Positions 9,304 to 18,749 of a stretch of 64,000 nucleotides of DNA are shown piece after piece. The notes beneath the pieces were generated by a model. That model worked only from the letters and a program-made list of their open reading frames with translations. It had not been told where the DNA came from and searched no databases. A program made the translations under genes and the position numbers. Source of the stretch: Elusimicrobiota bacterium (GTDB lineage: Bacteria > Elusimicrobiota > Elusimicrobia > Elusimicrobiales > Elusimicrobiaceae). The stretch lies in assembly GCA_029008615.1 (NCBI GenBank), contig JAQXJI010000006.1:167159-231158 (forward strand), given 5' to 3'. Numbering within the stretch: position 1 is the stretch's first letter; each line of letters begins with the position of its first letter.

Positions 9304-10233
9304 TTAAAGCGAAGTTTTGTCCTTTTTCTTTTTATGCAGAACGGAAGCCGTAATCGCCGCGGCAAGTATAAGCACTATAACAAGCAAAGAGCAAGCCGTC
9401 GGGAAGTGGTAAAAATGCGAAACTAACATTTTCGCCCCTACGAACACCAATACGGCCGCAATGCCGTATTTGAGATATTCGAATTTGCCGGCCATACCCG
9501 CCAACAAAAAGTATAAAGACCTAAGCCCTATAATCGCGAATATGTTTGAAGTGTAAACTATAAACGTATCCTGCGTTATTGAAAGGACGGCCGGTATGGA
9601 ATCTATGGCAAAAATCAAATCCGAAGTTTCAATAACCAATACTGTGGCGAACAGAGGCGTCGCAAAGAATTTCCCCGCCTCTTTTATAAAGAAGTTTTCC
9701 CCATGGTAATCATCTTTTAACGGCATAATTTTTTTGAGGGCTTTAAGCGCCGGATTTTGGGACGGATCAAAGGAATCGTCGTCGTGCGTCATCATTTTTA
9801 TTGCGGTGTATATCAGCAGCGCGCCGAAGATGTAAATCATAAAAGTAAATTTTGTTATCAGCTGCACGCCTATAAAGATGAAAAGGAATCTCATCAGCAC
9901 TGCGCCCAATATGCCCCATATCAACACTTTTGGCTGATGTTCCGCCGGCACAGCAAAGTAGGAAAATATCATTATAAACACGAACATATTGTCTATGGAG
10001 AGGGAATATTCTATTACGTACCCCGTAAAAAACTCCAAAGCTTTTCCTTGGCCGAGCGTAAGCCAAACCGCTCCGCCGAAAAGCGCGGCCAGGCCTATCC
10101 AAGCGGCCACCATACAGGAGGCCTCTTTAATGCTTACTTTGCCGTGATGATGCTGCACCACGACGAGATCCACGAACAGGGCGGCGGCTATAACCGCCCA
10201 GAAAACTATCCACATAATCAAATGTACTGTCAT
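9304..10233 (-). CDS. TerC family integral membrane protein
   Basis: ALEFFTGYVIEYSLSIDNMFVF and VLVIETSDLIFAIDSIPAVLSIT motifs. Confidence 0.9.
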   Translation of the reverse strand: MTVHLIMWIVFWAVIAAALFVDLVVVQHHHGKVSIKEASCMVAAWIGLAALFGGAVWLTLGQGKALEFFTGYVIEYSLSIDNMFVFIMIFSYFAVPAEHQPKVLIWGILGAVLMRFLFIFIGVQLITKFTFMIYIFGALLIYTAIKMMTHDDDSFDPSQNPALKALKKIMPLKDDYHGENFFIKEAGKFFATPLFATVLVIETSDLIFAIDSIPAVLSITQDTFIVYTSNIFAIIGLRSLYFLLAGMAGKFEYLKYGIAAVLVFVGAKMLVSHFYHFPTACSLLVIVLILAAAITASVLHKKKKDKTSL

Positions 10234-10321
10234 ATATCGGATTATATAATATAAGCGGCTTAGCTTGCCACGAGTGGCTTTGGTGTGCAAACCTTTCGCA
10301 ATTTGATAAAATATTTAAAAG

Positions 10322-11026
10322 ATGAATGTAATCTCTTTTGACATTATTCCGTCAACAAACGGGTATTGCGCGCGGAATATAAGTTCTTTGGCGCACGGTG
10401 ATATAGTGACTGCGCGCCGGCAAAGCGCGGGCCGCGGCAGAAAAAGCCGCAAATGGTCTTCGGAAGAAGGCGGGCTTTATTTTTCGCTTGTGCTTAAAGA
10501 GGGTTTGTCCCTTTTAAAATCGCCCGGCACGCTTACTCAGCTTATGGCTTTGGCCGTGTGCAAGGCGGCCAGGCGGGCGGGGGCTGGGGCCTATATAAAA
10601 TGGCCAAATGACGTTTTGGCGCAGGGCCGCAAATTCTGCGGTATTTTAAGCGAAGCCGTATTTGACGGGCAAAACCTTAAAGCCGTAATTGTGGGCGTAG
10701 GAATAAATTTAAGCCAAAAGGAGCTTGACTCCGATAAACCCGCCGTAACTTTGGCTGAATTGGGCATAGAAGCGGACGCGGAAGATTTGCTAAAAGAGAT
10801 TGTTGACAATTTTAACTTTAATTTTGAACTTTTAAAGCGAGAGGGTTTTGAGGCTTTAAGGGATTGTTATAAAGAAGCGTTTTTATATTTGGGCAAGCCT
10901 GTTACTCTGCGCGTTTTTGACGAAACGGTAGAGGGCATAGCCGAAGATATAGACGCCGAAGGCCGCCTTATTCTGCGTCAGGGGGAAAAACTGCGCGTGA
11001 TAAATATAGGCGATATGGATTTTTAA
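10322..11026 (+). CDS. birA: Biotin--[acetyl-CoA-carboxylase] ligase
   Basis: ARRQSAGRGRKSRKWSS, KWPNDV, GVGINL motifs. Confidence 0.9.
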   Translation: MNVISFDIIPSTNGYCARNISSLAHGDIVTARRQSAGRGRKSRKWSSEEGGLYFSLVLKEGLSLLKSPGTLTQLMALAVCKAARRAGAGAYIKWPNDVLAQGRKFCGILSEAVFDGQNLKAVIVGVGINLSQKELDSDKPAVTLAELGIEADAEDLLKEIVDNFNFNFELLKREGFEALRDCYKEAFLYLGKPVTLRVFDETVEGIAEDIDAEGRLILRQGEKLRVINIGDMDF

Positions 11027-11046
11027 AGATTACAAGGAGAGTATTT

Positions 11047-11283
11047 ATGGAAGGAAGCGTTTTTGCCAAAAGCGTAGAGCTTATGGTTGTAGGTATGGGA
11101 ATGACTTTCTCATTCCTTATTATACTTGTGTGTATAATGAAAGTTTTGCAATTTGTGGTGGAAGGCTTTTTAAATAAAGTTTTTCCTCCGGCCCAACCGG
11201 CTGCGGCGGCGGTCACTGCCGTTTCTGACGACAAAATAAAAATTGCCATAGCTTTGGCCGCGGCCAAAAGTATGGCGAAATAA
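11047..11283 (+). CDS. oadG: OadG-like gamma subunit of Na+-translocating decarboxylase
   Basis: 78 aa single-TM protein directly upstream of oadA/oadB. Confidence 0.7.
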   Translation: MEGSVFAKSVELMVVGMGMTFSFLIILVCIMKVLQFVVEGFLNKVFPPAQPAAAAVTAVSDDKIKIAIALAAAKSMAK

Positions 11284-11316
11284 AAGATTTAAAAACTAAA
11301 GGAGAGATTGTAAAGT

Positions 11317-13113
11317 ATGAAGAAAATCAAATTTATGATTACCGCCTTCAGGGACGGTTTTCAATCGGTATACGGAGCCAGAGTCCTTTCCAAAGACTTT
11401 TTGCCCGCGGTGGAAGCCGCAAGAGAAGCCGGCATAAGGCATATTGAATCCGGCGGCGGGGCGACTTTCCAGTCCGCATTCTTTTATAACAACGAAAACG
11501 CTTATGACGTTATGGATGCTTTCCGCAAAGCGGCCGGCCCGGAAGCCAACCTTCAAACTTTAGCCCGCGGCGTAAACGTAGTCGGTTTGGACTCTCAACC
11601 CAGCGACGTTATCAAACTGCACGCGCAAACCTTTAAAAAACACGGCGTTACCACGATCAGAAACTTTGACGCTTTAAACGACGTCAATAACCTTATTTAC
11701 AGCGGCAAATGTATTAAAGAAGCCGGCCTTAAACACGAAGTTACCGTAACGATGATGTCCTTGGCCCCCGGCTGGGATAAACACGGTAATGTCCACACCC
11801 CGGAATTTTACGCCAAGACCTTACAGAAAATTATAGATTCTGGCATTCCTTTTGACAGCGTCGCTTTTAAAGACGCTTCCGGCACTTCAACCCCCTCTAC
11901 GGTAAGGGAAACCATCAAATTAGCCAAAAAGATTTTACCGCCCGAAGTTGAAGTCTGCTTCCACACCCACGAAACCGGCGGCAACGGCGCAACCTGCTGC
12001 CTGGCGGCTTTGGACGGCGGCGCGGACAGATTGGACCTTTCTATGGCCCCCGTTTCCGGCGGCACCTGCCAGACAGATATCATCACGATGTGGCACGCTT
12101 TAAGAGGTTCCGACTATACCTTGGACATTGATATTGAAAAAATCAAAAAGGTGGAAGACGTATTTAAGGATTGTATGAAAGACTACTTCCTTCCGCCCGA
12201 GGCTATGAAAGTTGAACCGACGATTCCTTTTTCTCCTTTGCCGGGCGGCGCTCTTACGGCCAATACCCAGATGTTAAGGGACAACGGCATTATGAACAAA
12301 TATGACGAAATCTTCAACGCTATGGGCGAAGCCGTCAGAAAAGGCGGTTTCGGTACTTCCGTAACGCCGGTAAGCCAGTTTTACTTCCAGCAGGCTTTCA
12401 ATAACGTAATGTTCGGCCCTTGGAAAAAATTTGCCGAAGGTTACGGCAAAATGGTACTCGGTTATTTCGGCAAGACGCCGGAACCGGCTGATCCGGAAGT
12501 GGTAAAACTCGCCAGCGAACAGCTCGGCCTTGAACCCACGAAGAAAACCGTTCTTGAAATCAATGACGCCAACCCCAAGAAAGGCGTAGCCCCGGCCAAA
12601 GCTTTGCTTGAAGAAAACAAACTCCCGATAACGGACGAAAATATCTTCATCGCCGCGGCCTGCGGTCAGAAAGGTATTACCTTCCTTAAAGGCGAAGCCA
12701 AACTCGGTATCAGGAAAGTTGCCGCCAAGAAAGAAGGCTCAGCTTCCGCTTATACGGTAAGCGTCGGCGGCGAAAAATTCGCCGTAAAACTTGAAAACGG
12801 CAAAGCCATAGTCAACGGCACTTCCTATGACGTTGATATTAAAGAAGGCATTGACGCTTCGGCCCAAACGGAAGCCAAACCCGCCGCTGCTGCCTCAGGT
12901 GCGGGTGCGGAAATCAAAGCTCCTCTTCCGGGTGCGGTTATGAAACTTTCCTTCCAAGAAGGCGCGGCCGTTAAGAAAGGCCAAACCGTTTTGGTAATGG
13001 AAGCGATGAAAATGGAAACCGAAATCAAAGCCCCGGCGGACGGTAAAGTTTCCTATAAAGTAAAAACCGGCGACCAAGTGCAAACCGGCGCTTTATTGGC
13101 GGTTTTAGGTTAA
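11317..13113 (+). CDS. oadA: Oxaloacetate decarboxylase-type alpha subunit with C-terminal biotinyl domain
   Basis: Carboxyltransferase domain; C-terminal [16 protein letters not shown] biotinylation motif. Confidence 0.9.
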   Translation: MKKIKFMITAFRDGFQSVYGARVLSKDFLPAVEAAREAGIRHIESGGGATFQSAFFYNNENAYDVMDAFRKAAGPEANLQTLARGVNVVGLDSQPSDVIKLHAQTFKKHGVTTIRNFDALNDVNNLIYSGKCIKEAGLKHEVTVTMMSLAPGWDKHGNVHTPEFYAKTLQKIIDSGIPFDSVAFKDASGTSTPSTVRETIKLAKKILPPEVEVCFHTHETGGNGATCCLAALDGGADRLDLSMAPVSGGTCQTDIITMWHALRGSDYTLDIDIEKIKKVEDVFKDCMKDYFLPPEAMKVEPTIPFSPLPGGALTANTQMLRDNGIMNKYDEIFNAMGEAVRKGGFGTSVTPVSQFYFQQAFNNVMFGPWKKFAEGYGKMVLGYFGKTPEPADPEVVKLASEQLGLEPTKKTVLEINDANPKKGVAPAKALLEENKLPITDENIFIAAACGQKGITFLKGEAKLGIRKVAAKKEGSASAYTVSVGGEKFAVKLENGKAIVNGTSYDVDIKEGIDASAQTEAKPAAAASGAGAEIKAPLPGAVMKLSFQEGAAVKKGQTVLVMEAMKMETEIKAPADGKVSYKVKTGDQVQTGALLAVLG

Positions 13114-13123
13114 GGAGAAAACA

Positions 13124-14317
13124 ATGGCAGATATAATACAGTCTTTCTCCAATTTATGGCTGACGACCGGGCTTTACAATATAACCACGGGCCAATGCTT
13201 GATGATTCTTATTTGTTTGTTCATCCTTTGGCTCGGTATCGTAAAGCAGTTTGAGCCTTTGCTCTTGATTCCTATCGGTTTCGGCGGACTTCTTTCCAAT
13301 ATCCCGGTAGCCGGGATAGCGGCTTTATCCGTCAGCACGGTTGACCCCAGCGGTGTTGTAAGCACCGCTTTCGGCGGCTTCTTGGGCCAGGTCTATGGAT
13401 TTGGTATAGAGTCGGGCCTTTTCCCGCTGTTGATATTTATGGGCGTAGGCGCTATGACGGACTTCGGCCCGCTTATAGCCAACCCCAGAACGGCTTTGCT
13501 CGGTGCGGCCGCCCAGTTTGGTATATTCTTTACCGTATTCGGCGCATTGATGCTCGGCAACTTTATACCTGATTTGACCTTCTCCGTAAAAGAGGCGGCC
13601 TCAATCGGTATTATCGGTGGTGCGGACGGCCCTACGGCCATATTCCTTACGTCTAAGCTTGCTCCCGAACTTTTGGGTGCGATAGCCGTAGCGGCATATT
13701 CTTATATGGCTTTGGTTCCTATAATCCAGCCCCCGATAATGAAGCTTCTTACCACGGAAAAGGAAAGAAAAATCGAAATGAAGCAGCTTCGCCACGTTTC
13801 CAAGAGGGAAAAAATCCTTTTTCCGTTGGTGGTGCTTTTGCTCTGCGTACTTTTGATCCCGGACGCCACTCCGCTTATCGGTATGCTTATGTTCGGCAAC
13901 CTGATTAAAGAATGCGGCGTAGCCGACAGGCTCAGCAAAACCGCCCAGAACGAACTTATCAACATAGTTACGATTTTGCTCGGTTTGGCCGTAGGTTCCA
14001 AGCTCGCTTCGGAAAAGTTCTTGCAGTTTAAGACCATAGCCATCGTTATTTTGGGTTTGGCGGCTTTCTGCGTAGGTACGGCTTCGGGCGTAATTTTGGC
14101 TAAGATTATGAATATCTTTTCCAAAAACAAAATCAACCCGCTTATCGGTTCCGCGGGCGTTTCCGCAGTTCCTATGGCGGCGCGCGTATCCAATAAAGTC
14201 GGTCAGGAATACAATCCCAGCAACTTCCTGCTGATGCACGCTATGGGCCCGAACGTGGCCGGCGTAATCGGTTCGGCGGTTGTGGCCGGTATTTTACTGG
14301 CGATGTTGGGAAAATAA
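13124..14317 (+). CDS. oadB: Sodium ion-translocating decarboxylase beta subunit
   Basis: 397 aa membrane protein; [16 protein letters not shown] motif. Confidence 0.92.
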   Translation: MADIIQSFSNLWLTTGLYNITTGQCLMILICLFILWLGIVKQFEPLLLIPIGFGGLLSNIPVAGIAALSVSTVDPSGVVSTAFGGFLGQVYGFGIESGLFPLLIFMGVGAMTDFGPLIANPRTALLGAAAQFGIFFTVFGALMLGNFIPDLTFSVKEAASIGIIGGADGPTAIFLTSKLAPELLGAIAVAAYSYMALVPIIQPPIMKLLTTEKERKIEMKQLRHVSKREKILFPLVVLLLCVLLIPDATPLIGMLMFGNLIKECGVADRLSKTAQNELINIVTILLGLAVGSKLASEKFLQFKTIAIVILGLAAFCVGTASGVILAKIMNIFSKNKINPLIGSAGVSAVPMAARVSNKVGQEYNPSNFLLMHAMGPNVAGVIGSAVVAGILLAMLGK

Positions 14318-14330
14318 CCGCTAAGTTTTT

Positions 14331-14370
14331 AAAAGCCCCGGGGACGAAAGTTCCCGGGGCTTTTTGTTTG
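14331..14370 (+). terminator. Rho-independent terminator
   Basis: AAAAGCCCCGGGGAC gaaa GTTCCCGGGGCTTTTT. Confidence 0.8.
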
Positions 14371-14451
14371 CGGAGAGTATCCGCCAAACAGCCTGGGGAA
14401 AGGGGGATTTTAATATTAAATTATCTCTAAAAATGCTATGATTTTATAAAT

Positions 14452-15693
14452 ATGAAAAAGATTTTAAACTTGCAGTGCGTCAACTGCGGAAAAGAATATA
14501 AAACAAGGGATTCGGACTATGTTTGCAATTCCTGCGGCGGCACGCTGGAAGTTAATTATGATTATAAATTGATCAAAAAGCGTTTGGATTATGACGTTTT
14601 GGAAAGCAATACTTCCTACAATATGTGGCGTTATATAGATTTGCTTCCGATAGACGATCATGACGATATCCCGCCCGTACAGCTTGGCTGGACGCCGCTT
14701 TACAAAGCCGATGAATTGGCTGAAAGATTGGGGATATCACAGCTTTTTATCAAGGACGAAGGGCGCAATCCGACGGGTTCCATAAAGGATAGGGGCAGCG
14801 CGGTTGCCGTCGCCAGAGCTTTGGAAGTGGGCGCGAAAGTCATTACGGACGCTTCCAGCGGAAACGCGAGCGATTCTTTGGCTTGCCTTACGTCCAACTT
14901 GAAAATCAAAACGGTAATATTTTCCCCCAAGAATACGCCCGAACCCAAGCTTGTTCAGCTTTATGTTTACGGCGCGGACGTAATAAGGGTTGACGGGGAT
15001 TATGACGAAGCTTTTGAACTTTGTCGTTCCGCCAGCGAGAAATTCGGTTGGTATAACCGCGCGGCGGGTTATAATCCTTACGCCAGGGAAGGCAAAAAAA
15101 CCTGCGCTTTTGAAATTTGCGAGCAGCTTCAATGGGAAGCCCCGGATAAAGTTATCGTCGCCGCCGGCGACGGAACAATAGTCTGCGGAATGTGGAGGGG
15201 CTTTAAAGATTTCAATAAATTAGGCATCATAGAGAAGATGCCGCAAATGATAGCGGTTCAGGCGGAAGGCAGCGCGGCAATTACAAACGCTTGGAAGAAC
15301 GGTGCAGAACTTTCTTCCGTGCAGGCCAATACGGTGGCCGACAGTATTTCCGTAAATTATCCGCGCGACGGTTATTTGGCATTGCAGGCTCTTAAAGAAT
15401 CCAACGGTATGGCTATAACGGTAAGCGACGCGGAGATACTTTCAGCCATTCCGGAACTTGCCAGGGAATCGGGCGTTTTTGCCGAGCCCGGCGGCGCGGC
15501 TACATACGCGGGGCTTAAAAAGCTTGTCGCGCAGGGAGTGATACAGAAAGACGAGTCCGTAGCGATAGTGGTCGGCGGAAACGGACTTAAGGATATAAGC
15601 GCGGCGGCGAAATCGATAGAGATTTCTCACGGTTTCGTAAAGCCGTCTTTGGAAGAAATAATTAAACTTGGGATTTTAAAACCGGGAGATTAA
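14452..15693 (+). CDS. thrC: Threonine synthase
   Basis: N-terminal Cys4 zinc ribbon; PTGSIKDRGSAVAV PLP motif. Confidence 0.9.
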   Translation: MKKILNLQCVNCGKEYKTRDSDYVCNSCGGTLEVNYDYKLIKKRLDYDVLESNTSYNMWRYIDLLPIDDHDDIPPVQLGWTPLYKADELAERLGISQLFIKDEGRNPTGSIKDRGSAVAVARALEVGAKVITDASSGNASDSLACLTSNLKIKTVIFSPKNTPEPKLVQLYVYGADVIRVDGDYDEAFELCRSASEKFGWYNRAAGYNPYAREGKKTCAFEICEQLQWEAPDKVIVAAGDGTIVCGMWRGFKDFNKLGIIEKMPQMIAVQAEGSAAITNAWKNGAELSSVQANTVADSISVNYPRDGYLALQALKESNGMAITVSDAEILSAIPELARESGVFAEPGGAATYAGLKKLVAQGVIQKDESVAIVVGGNGLKDISAAAKSIEISHGFVKPSLEEIIKLGILKPGD

Positions 15694-15705
15694 GGGGAGA
15701 TTGAT

Positions 15706-16608
15706 ATGGAAGAGAAACTTTCGTCGACAGCGGCGATAAAAATAGAACAAAATTCGGTCAAAGAAGCACAATACGATTTGCCTCAGAGCTATGGTAAAAC
15801 GGAATCGTTCCTTTTGCCCAAAGACCCTAACTGGATGTTCCTTTTTTGGGATATCGTAAAAGAAACTTATGAATATATTATGGGTGAAAGAGGCCGCGAT
15901 ATTTTTGACAAATCAAGAAGCGTAATCCGCGTTTACGATATTACAGGCGTAGCGGGTTTTAACGGTTTAAACTCAAATTCTTATTTTGATATTCCGATAG
16001 TTCTTGACGCCAGAAGTTGGTACATCAATGTACCCATAGGCGTAAGGAAATATATTTGCGACGTCGGCATTATTACGCCGGAAGGGGAATTTGTACTTTT
16101 AACGCGCAGCAACAGCACCACGACTCCCCCGGGCAAAATGTCCGACGTTGTCGACGATAAATGGATGATGGTTGAAGGCGAATATGAAAAGCTGGTAAAA
16201 ATGTCCGGCGTTGAAATGTTCGGTTCTTTAAGCGGCGCGAGTGAGAAGCTTCAAAATATTCTCCAACAGCGTTGGAAGATGTTCGGCATAGACGTAAATT
16301 CTTTGCCGAGTTCAAATACATCTTCTTGGGGTTCGGCCCATTTGGCCGTACCCGCGCCCGAAGCCGAAACGGACGAAGATATTTGGCTTAAAGCCGACTG
16401 CGAGCTTATCGTCTACGGGCAGGCCAGCAAAAACGCCAAAGTTTTGATAGACGGCAAGGAAATACAACTCGGCCCGGACGGCACATTCTCTTTAAGGTAT
16501 TCTTTGCAGGACGGACAAGTCGTCATACCGATAAAGGCGCATCATCATACCAAAACCGAAAAACAAAGAGCGATTACCATTAAAGCCGAAAGACAAAAGG
16601 AGGCCTAA
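15706..16608 (+). CDS. DUF4912 domain protein
   Basis: 300 aa; LPKDPNWMFLFWDI motif; immediately upstream of GH57. Confidence 0.75.
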   Translation: MEEKLSSTAAIKIEQNSVKEAQYDLPQSYGKTESFLLPKDPNWMFLFWDIVKETYEYIMGERGRDIFDKSRSVIRVYDITGVAGFNGLNSNSYFDIPIVLDARSWYINVPIGVRKYICDVGIITPEGEFVLLTRSNSTTTPPGKMSDVVDDKWMMVEGEYEKLVKMSGVEMFGSLSGASEKLQNILQQRWKMFGIDVNSLPSSNTSSWGSAHLAVPAPEAETDEDIWLKADCELIVYGQASKNAKVLIDGKEIQLGPDGTFSLRYSLQDGQVVIPIKAHHHTKTEKQRAITIKAERQKEA

Positions 16609-16610
16609 TA

Positions 16611-18239
16611 ATGCAGCAGGAAAAAGGATATCTTTCTTTAGTTTTACACGCCCATTTGCCCTTCATCAGGCACCCGGAATACCCGGACTTTTTGGAAGAA
16701 GACTGGTTCTATGAAGCTATGGTTGAAACTTATCTCCCGCTTTTGGACGTTTACGAAAGGCTTACCGCCGAGGGAGTTGATTTTAGAATTACAATGTCCT
16801 TAACGCCGCCTTTGTGCGCGATGATGTCGGACGAGCTTCTTATCAGCCGCTTCAGACATTATTTAAACCAACGCATAGAACTTTCCGAAAAGGAACTCGG
16901 CCGCACGGCCAATACGGAATTTGCTTACGTAGCGCAGATGTATAATCAAAAATTCAAACGTTACAGAGAACTGTTTGAAGATTATTATCACGGTCAAATT
17001 TTGCAGGGCTTTAAAAAATTTCAGGATATGGGCAAGTTGGAAATCATCACTTGCTGCGCCACGCACGGCTATTTGCCTTTGCAGGTGCACAGAGAAAGCG
17101 TCCGCGCCCAAATCAAAATCGCGGCGGAAGATTACAGAAAAAGATTTGACAGAAACCCGCGCGGCATTTGGCTTGCCGAATGCGCTTATAATCCGGGCGA
17201 CGACATATTCCTTAAAGAACAGGGAATAAGATTTTTCTTTATGGAATCGCACGGCGTTATGCACGGCACTCCAAGGCCGAAATACGGCATTTACGCGCCG
17301 GTTTATACGCCAAACGGCGTAGCGGCTTTCTCCAGAGATATGGAATCCGCCCAGCAGGTTTGGAGCGCCGAAAGCGGTTATCCGGGCGATCCCAACTACC
17401 GCGAATTTTACCGCGATTTGGGTTATGATTTGGATTACGACTATATTAAGCCTTATCTCCATTCCGACGGCGTAAGGCGTAATATCGGTATGAAGTACCA
17501 TAAAATAACCGGCAAAGTTTCTTTAAACAGGAAGCAGCCTTATTATCCAAGCGACGCAAGGGAAGTCGCCGCCACTCACGCCGGCAACTTTATGTTCAAC
17601 CGCCAAAAACAGCTTGAATATCTTTCTTCCGTAATTACGGACAGGAAGCCTTTAATAGTTTCTATGTACGACGCCGAACTTTACGGCCATTGGTGGTATG
17701 AAGGTATAGATTTCCTCTATTTCCTGTTTAAGAAAATCCATTACGACCAAAAAGACATTAAACTGATAACGCCGCTTGAATATCTGGAAAAGTACCCGGT
17801 CAATCAGGTGGTTCAGCCGTCAATGTCTTCTTGGGGAGATAAAGGATATCACGACGTTTGGCTTAACAGCGGCAATGATTGGATTTACAGACACCTTATC
17901 AAAGCCGCAGAGCGTATGGTTGAGCTTGCAAACCGCTTCCCCAACGCGGACGGTGTTTTGAGAAGGGCTTTAAACCAAGCCGCGCGCGAATTGGTTTTAA
18001 TGCAGTCTTCCGACTGGGCCTTTTTAATGACGGTCGGTACCGCGAAGGAATATTCAACCAAACGCACCAAAGACCACGTTAAGCGTTTTATAGCGATATA
18101 CGATATGATTATGGGTAACCGTATAGACGAGGGCTTTATCTGGGATTTGGAGCAGAAGGATAATATCTTCCCGGATATAGATTACCGTTCTTACGCTTCA
18201 AGCGACGCTCAGGCCGTTGAAAGCGCAAAAGCGGCTTAA
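16611..18239 (+). CDS. Glycoside hydrolase family 57 (branching-enzyme type)
   Basis: LVLHAHLPFIRHPEYPDFLEEDWFYEA; GIWLAECAYNPG; YDAELYGHWWYEG. Confidence 0.9.
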   Translation: MQQEKGYLSLVLHAHLPFIRHPEYPDFLEEDWFYEAMVETYLPLLDVYERLTAEGVDFRITMSLTPPLCAMMSDELLISRFRHYLNQRIELSEKELGRTANTEFAYVAQMYNQKFKRYRELFEDYYHGQILQGFKKFQDMGKLEIITCCATHGYLPLQVHRESVRAQIKIAAEDYRKRFDRNPRGIWLAECAYNPGDDIFLKEQGIRFFFMESHGVMHGTPRPKYGIYAPVYTPNGVAAFSRDMESAQQVWSAESGYPGDPNYREFYRDLGYDLDYDYIKPYLHSDGVRRNIGMKYHKITGKVSLNRKQPYYPSDAREVAATHAGNFMFNRQKQLEYLSSVITDRKPLIVSMYDAELYGHWWYEGIDFLYFLFKKIHYDQKDIKLITPLEYLEKYPVNQVVQPSMSSWGDKGYHDVWLNSGNDWIYRHLIKAAERMVELANRFPNADGVLRRALNQAARELVLMQSSDWAFLMTVGTAKEYSTKRTKDHVKRFIAIYDMIMGNRIDEGFIWDLEQKDNIFPDIDYRSYASSDAQAVESAKAA

Positions 18240-18257
18240 TAATTGTTTTAACGCATA

Positions 18258-18287
18258 AACCCCGGTTCAAAACCGGGGTTTTATTTT
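18258..18287 (+). terminator. Rho-independent terminator
   Basis: AACCCCGGTT caa AACCGGGGTT then TTATTTTTT. Confidence 0.8.
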
Positions 18288-18327
18288 TTACAGGTATGTT
18301 GCCCTTGGAAAATTCCGCACAATATAA

Positions 18328-18357
18328 CCCCCGGGCTTGTACCCCGGGGGCGTTTTA
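18328..18357. terminator. Second GC hairpin, terminator-like
   Basis: CCCCCGGG/CCCGGGGG followed by CGTTTTATATTT. Confidence 0.55.
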
Positions 18358-18408
18358 TATTTTCGGAGATTTAATCCCGCAAAGCGTAGCGTCCGTAAGA
18401 CTTTTATT

Positions 18409-18678
18409 CTATTTGTCTGGATAGAAATAGATTTCAAGCTGGCGGAAATGTATGCCTGCGGCTTCTATTTTAGCTTGGGTAATGTCCCAGTATTTCGTAT
18501 TCAACATTTTAGCCAATTCTTCATTGCTTATTTTAAGAGCAAGGCAAATTATATCGCCGCTGTAATCTTTTTGTTTTGCGACTTTCGGGTTATTGGTATC
18601 GCCGAGATACGTGCCGAAAGATTTAAAGGAATGACCGTTATAAATAAATTCGTAATTGCAGAGAATTTTCCTTAGCAT
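18409..18678 (-). CDS. Hypothetical 89-aa protein
   Basis: ORF occupying an otherwise empty gap; no family recognised. Confidence 0.5.
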   Translation of the reverse strand: MLRKILCNYEFIYNGHSFKSFGTYLGDTNNPKVAKQKDYSGDIICLALKISNEELAKMLNTKYWDITQAKIEAAGIHFRQLEIYFYPDK

Positions 18679-18749
18679 ATCTAATTCCTTGATAAATGGA
18701 GTGTATTTGTTGATAGTTTATAATGTTTTAACGGTGGTTTCAAGTTCTA

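Noticed and set aside
13601-14239. 212-aa minus-strand ORF
   Set aside because: Antisense to oadB, which is unambiguous.
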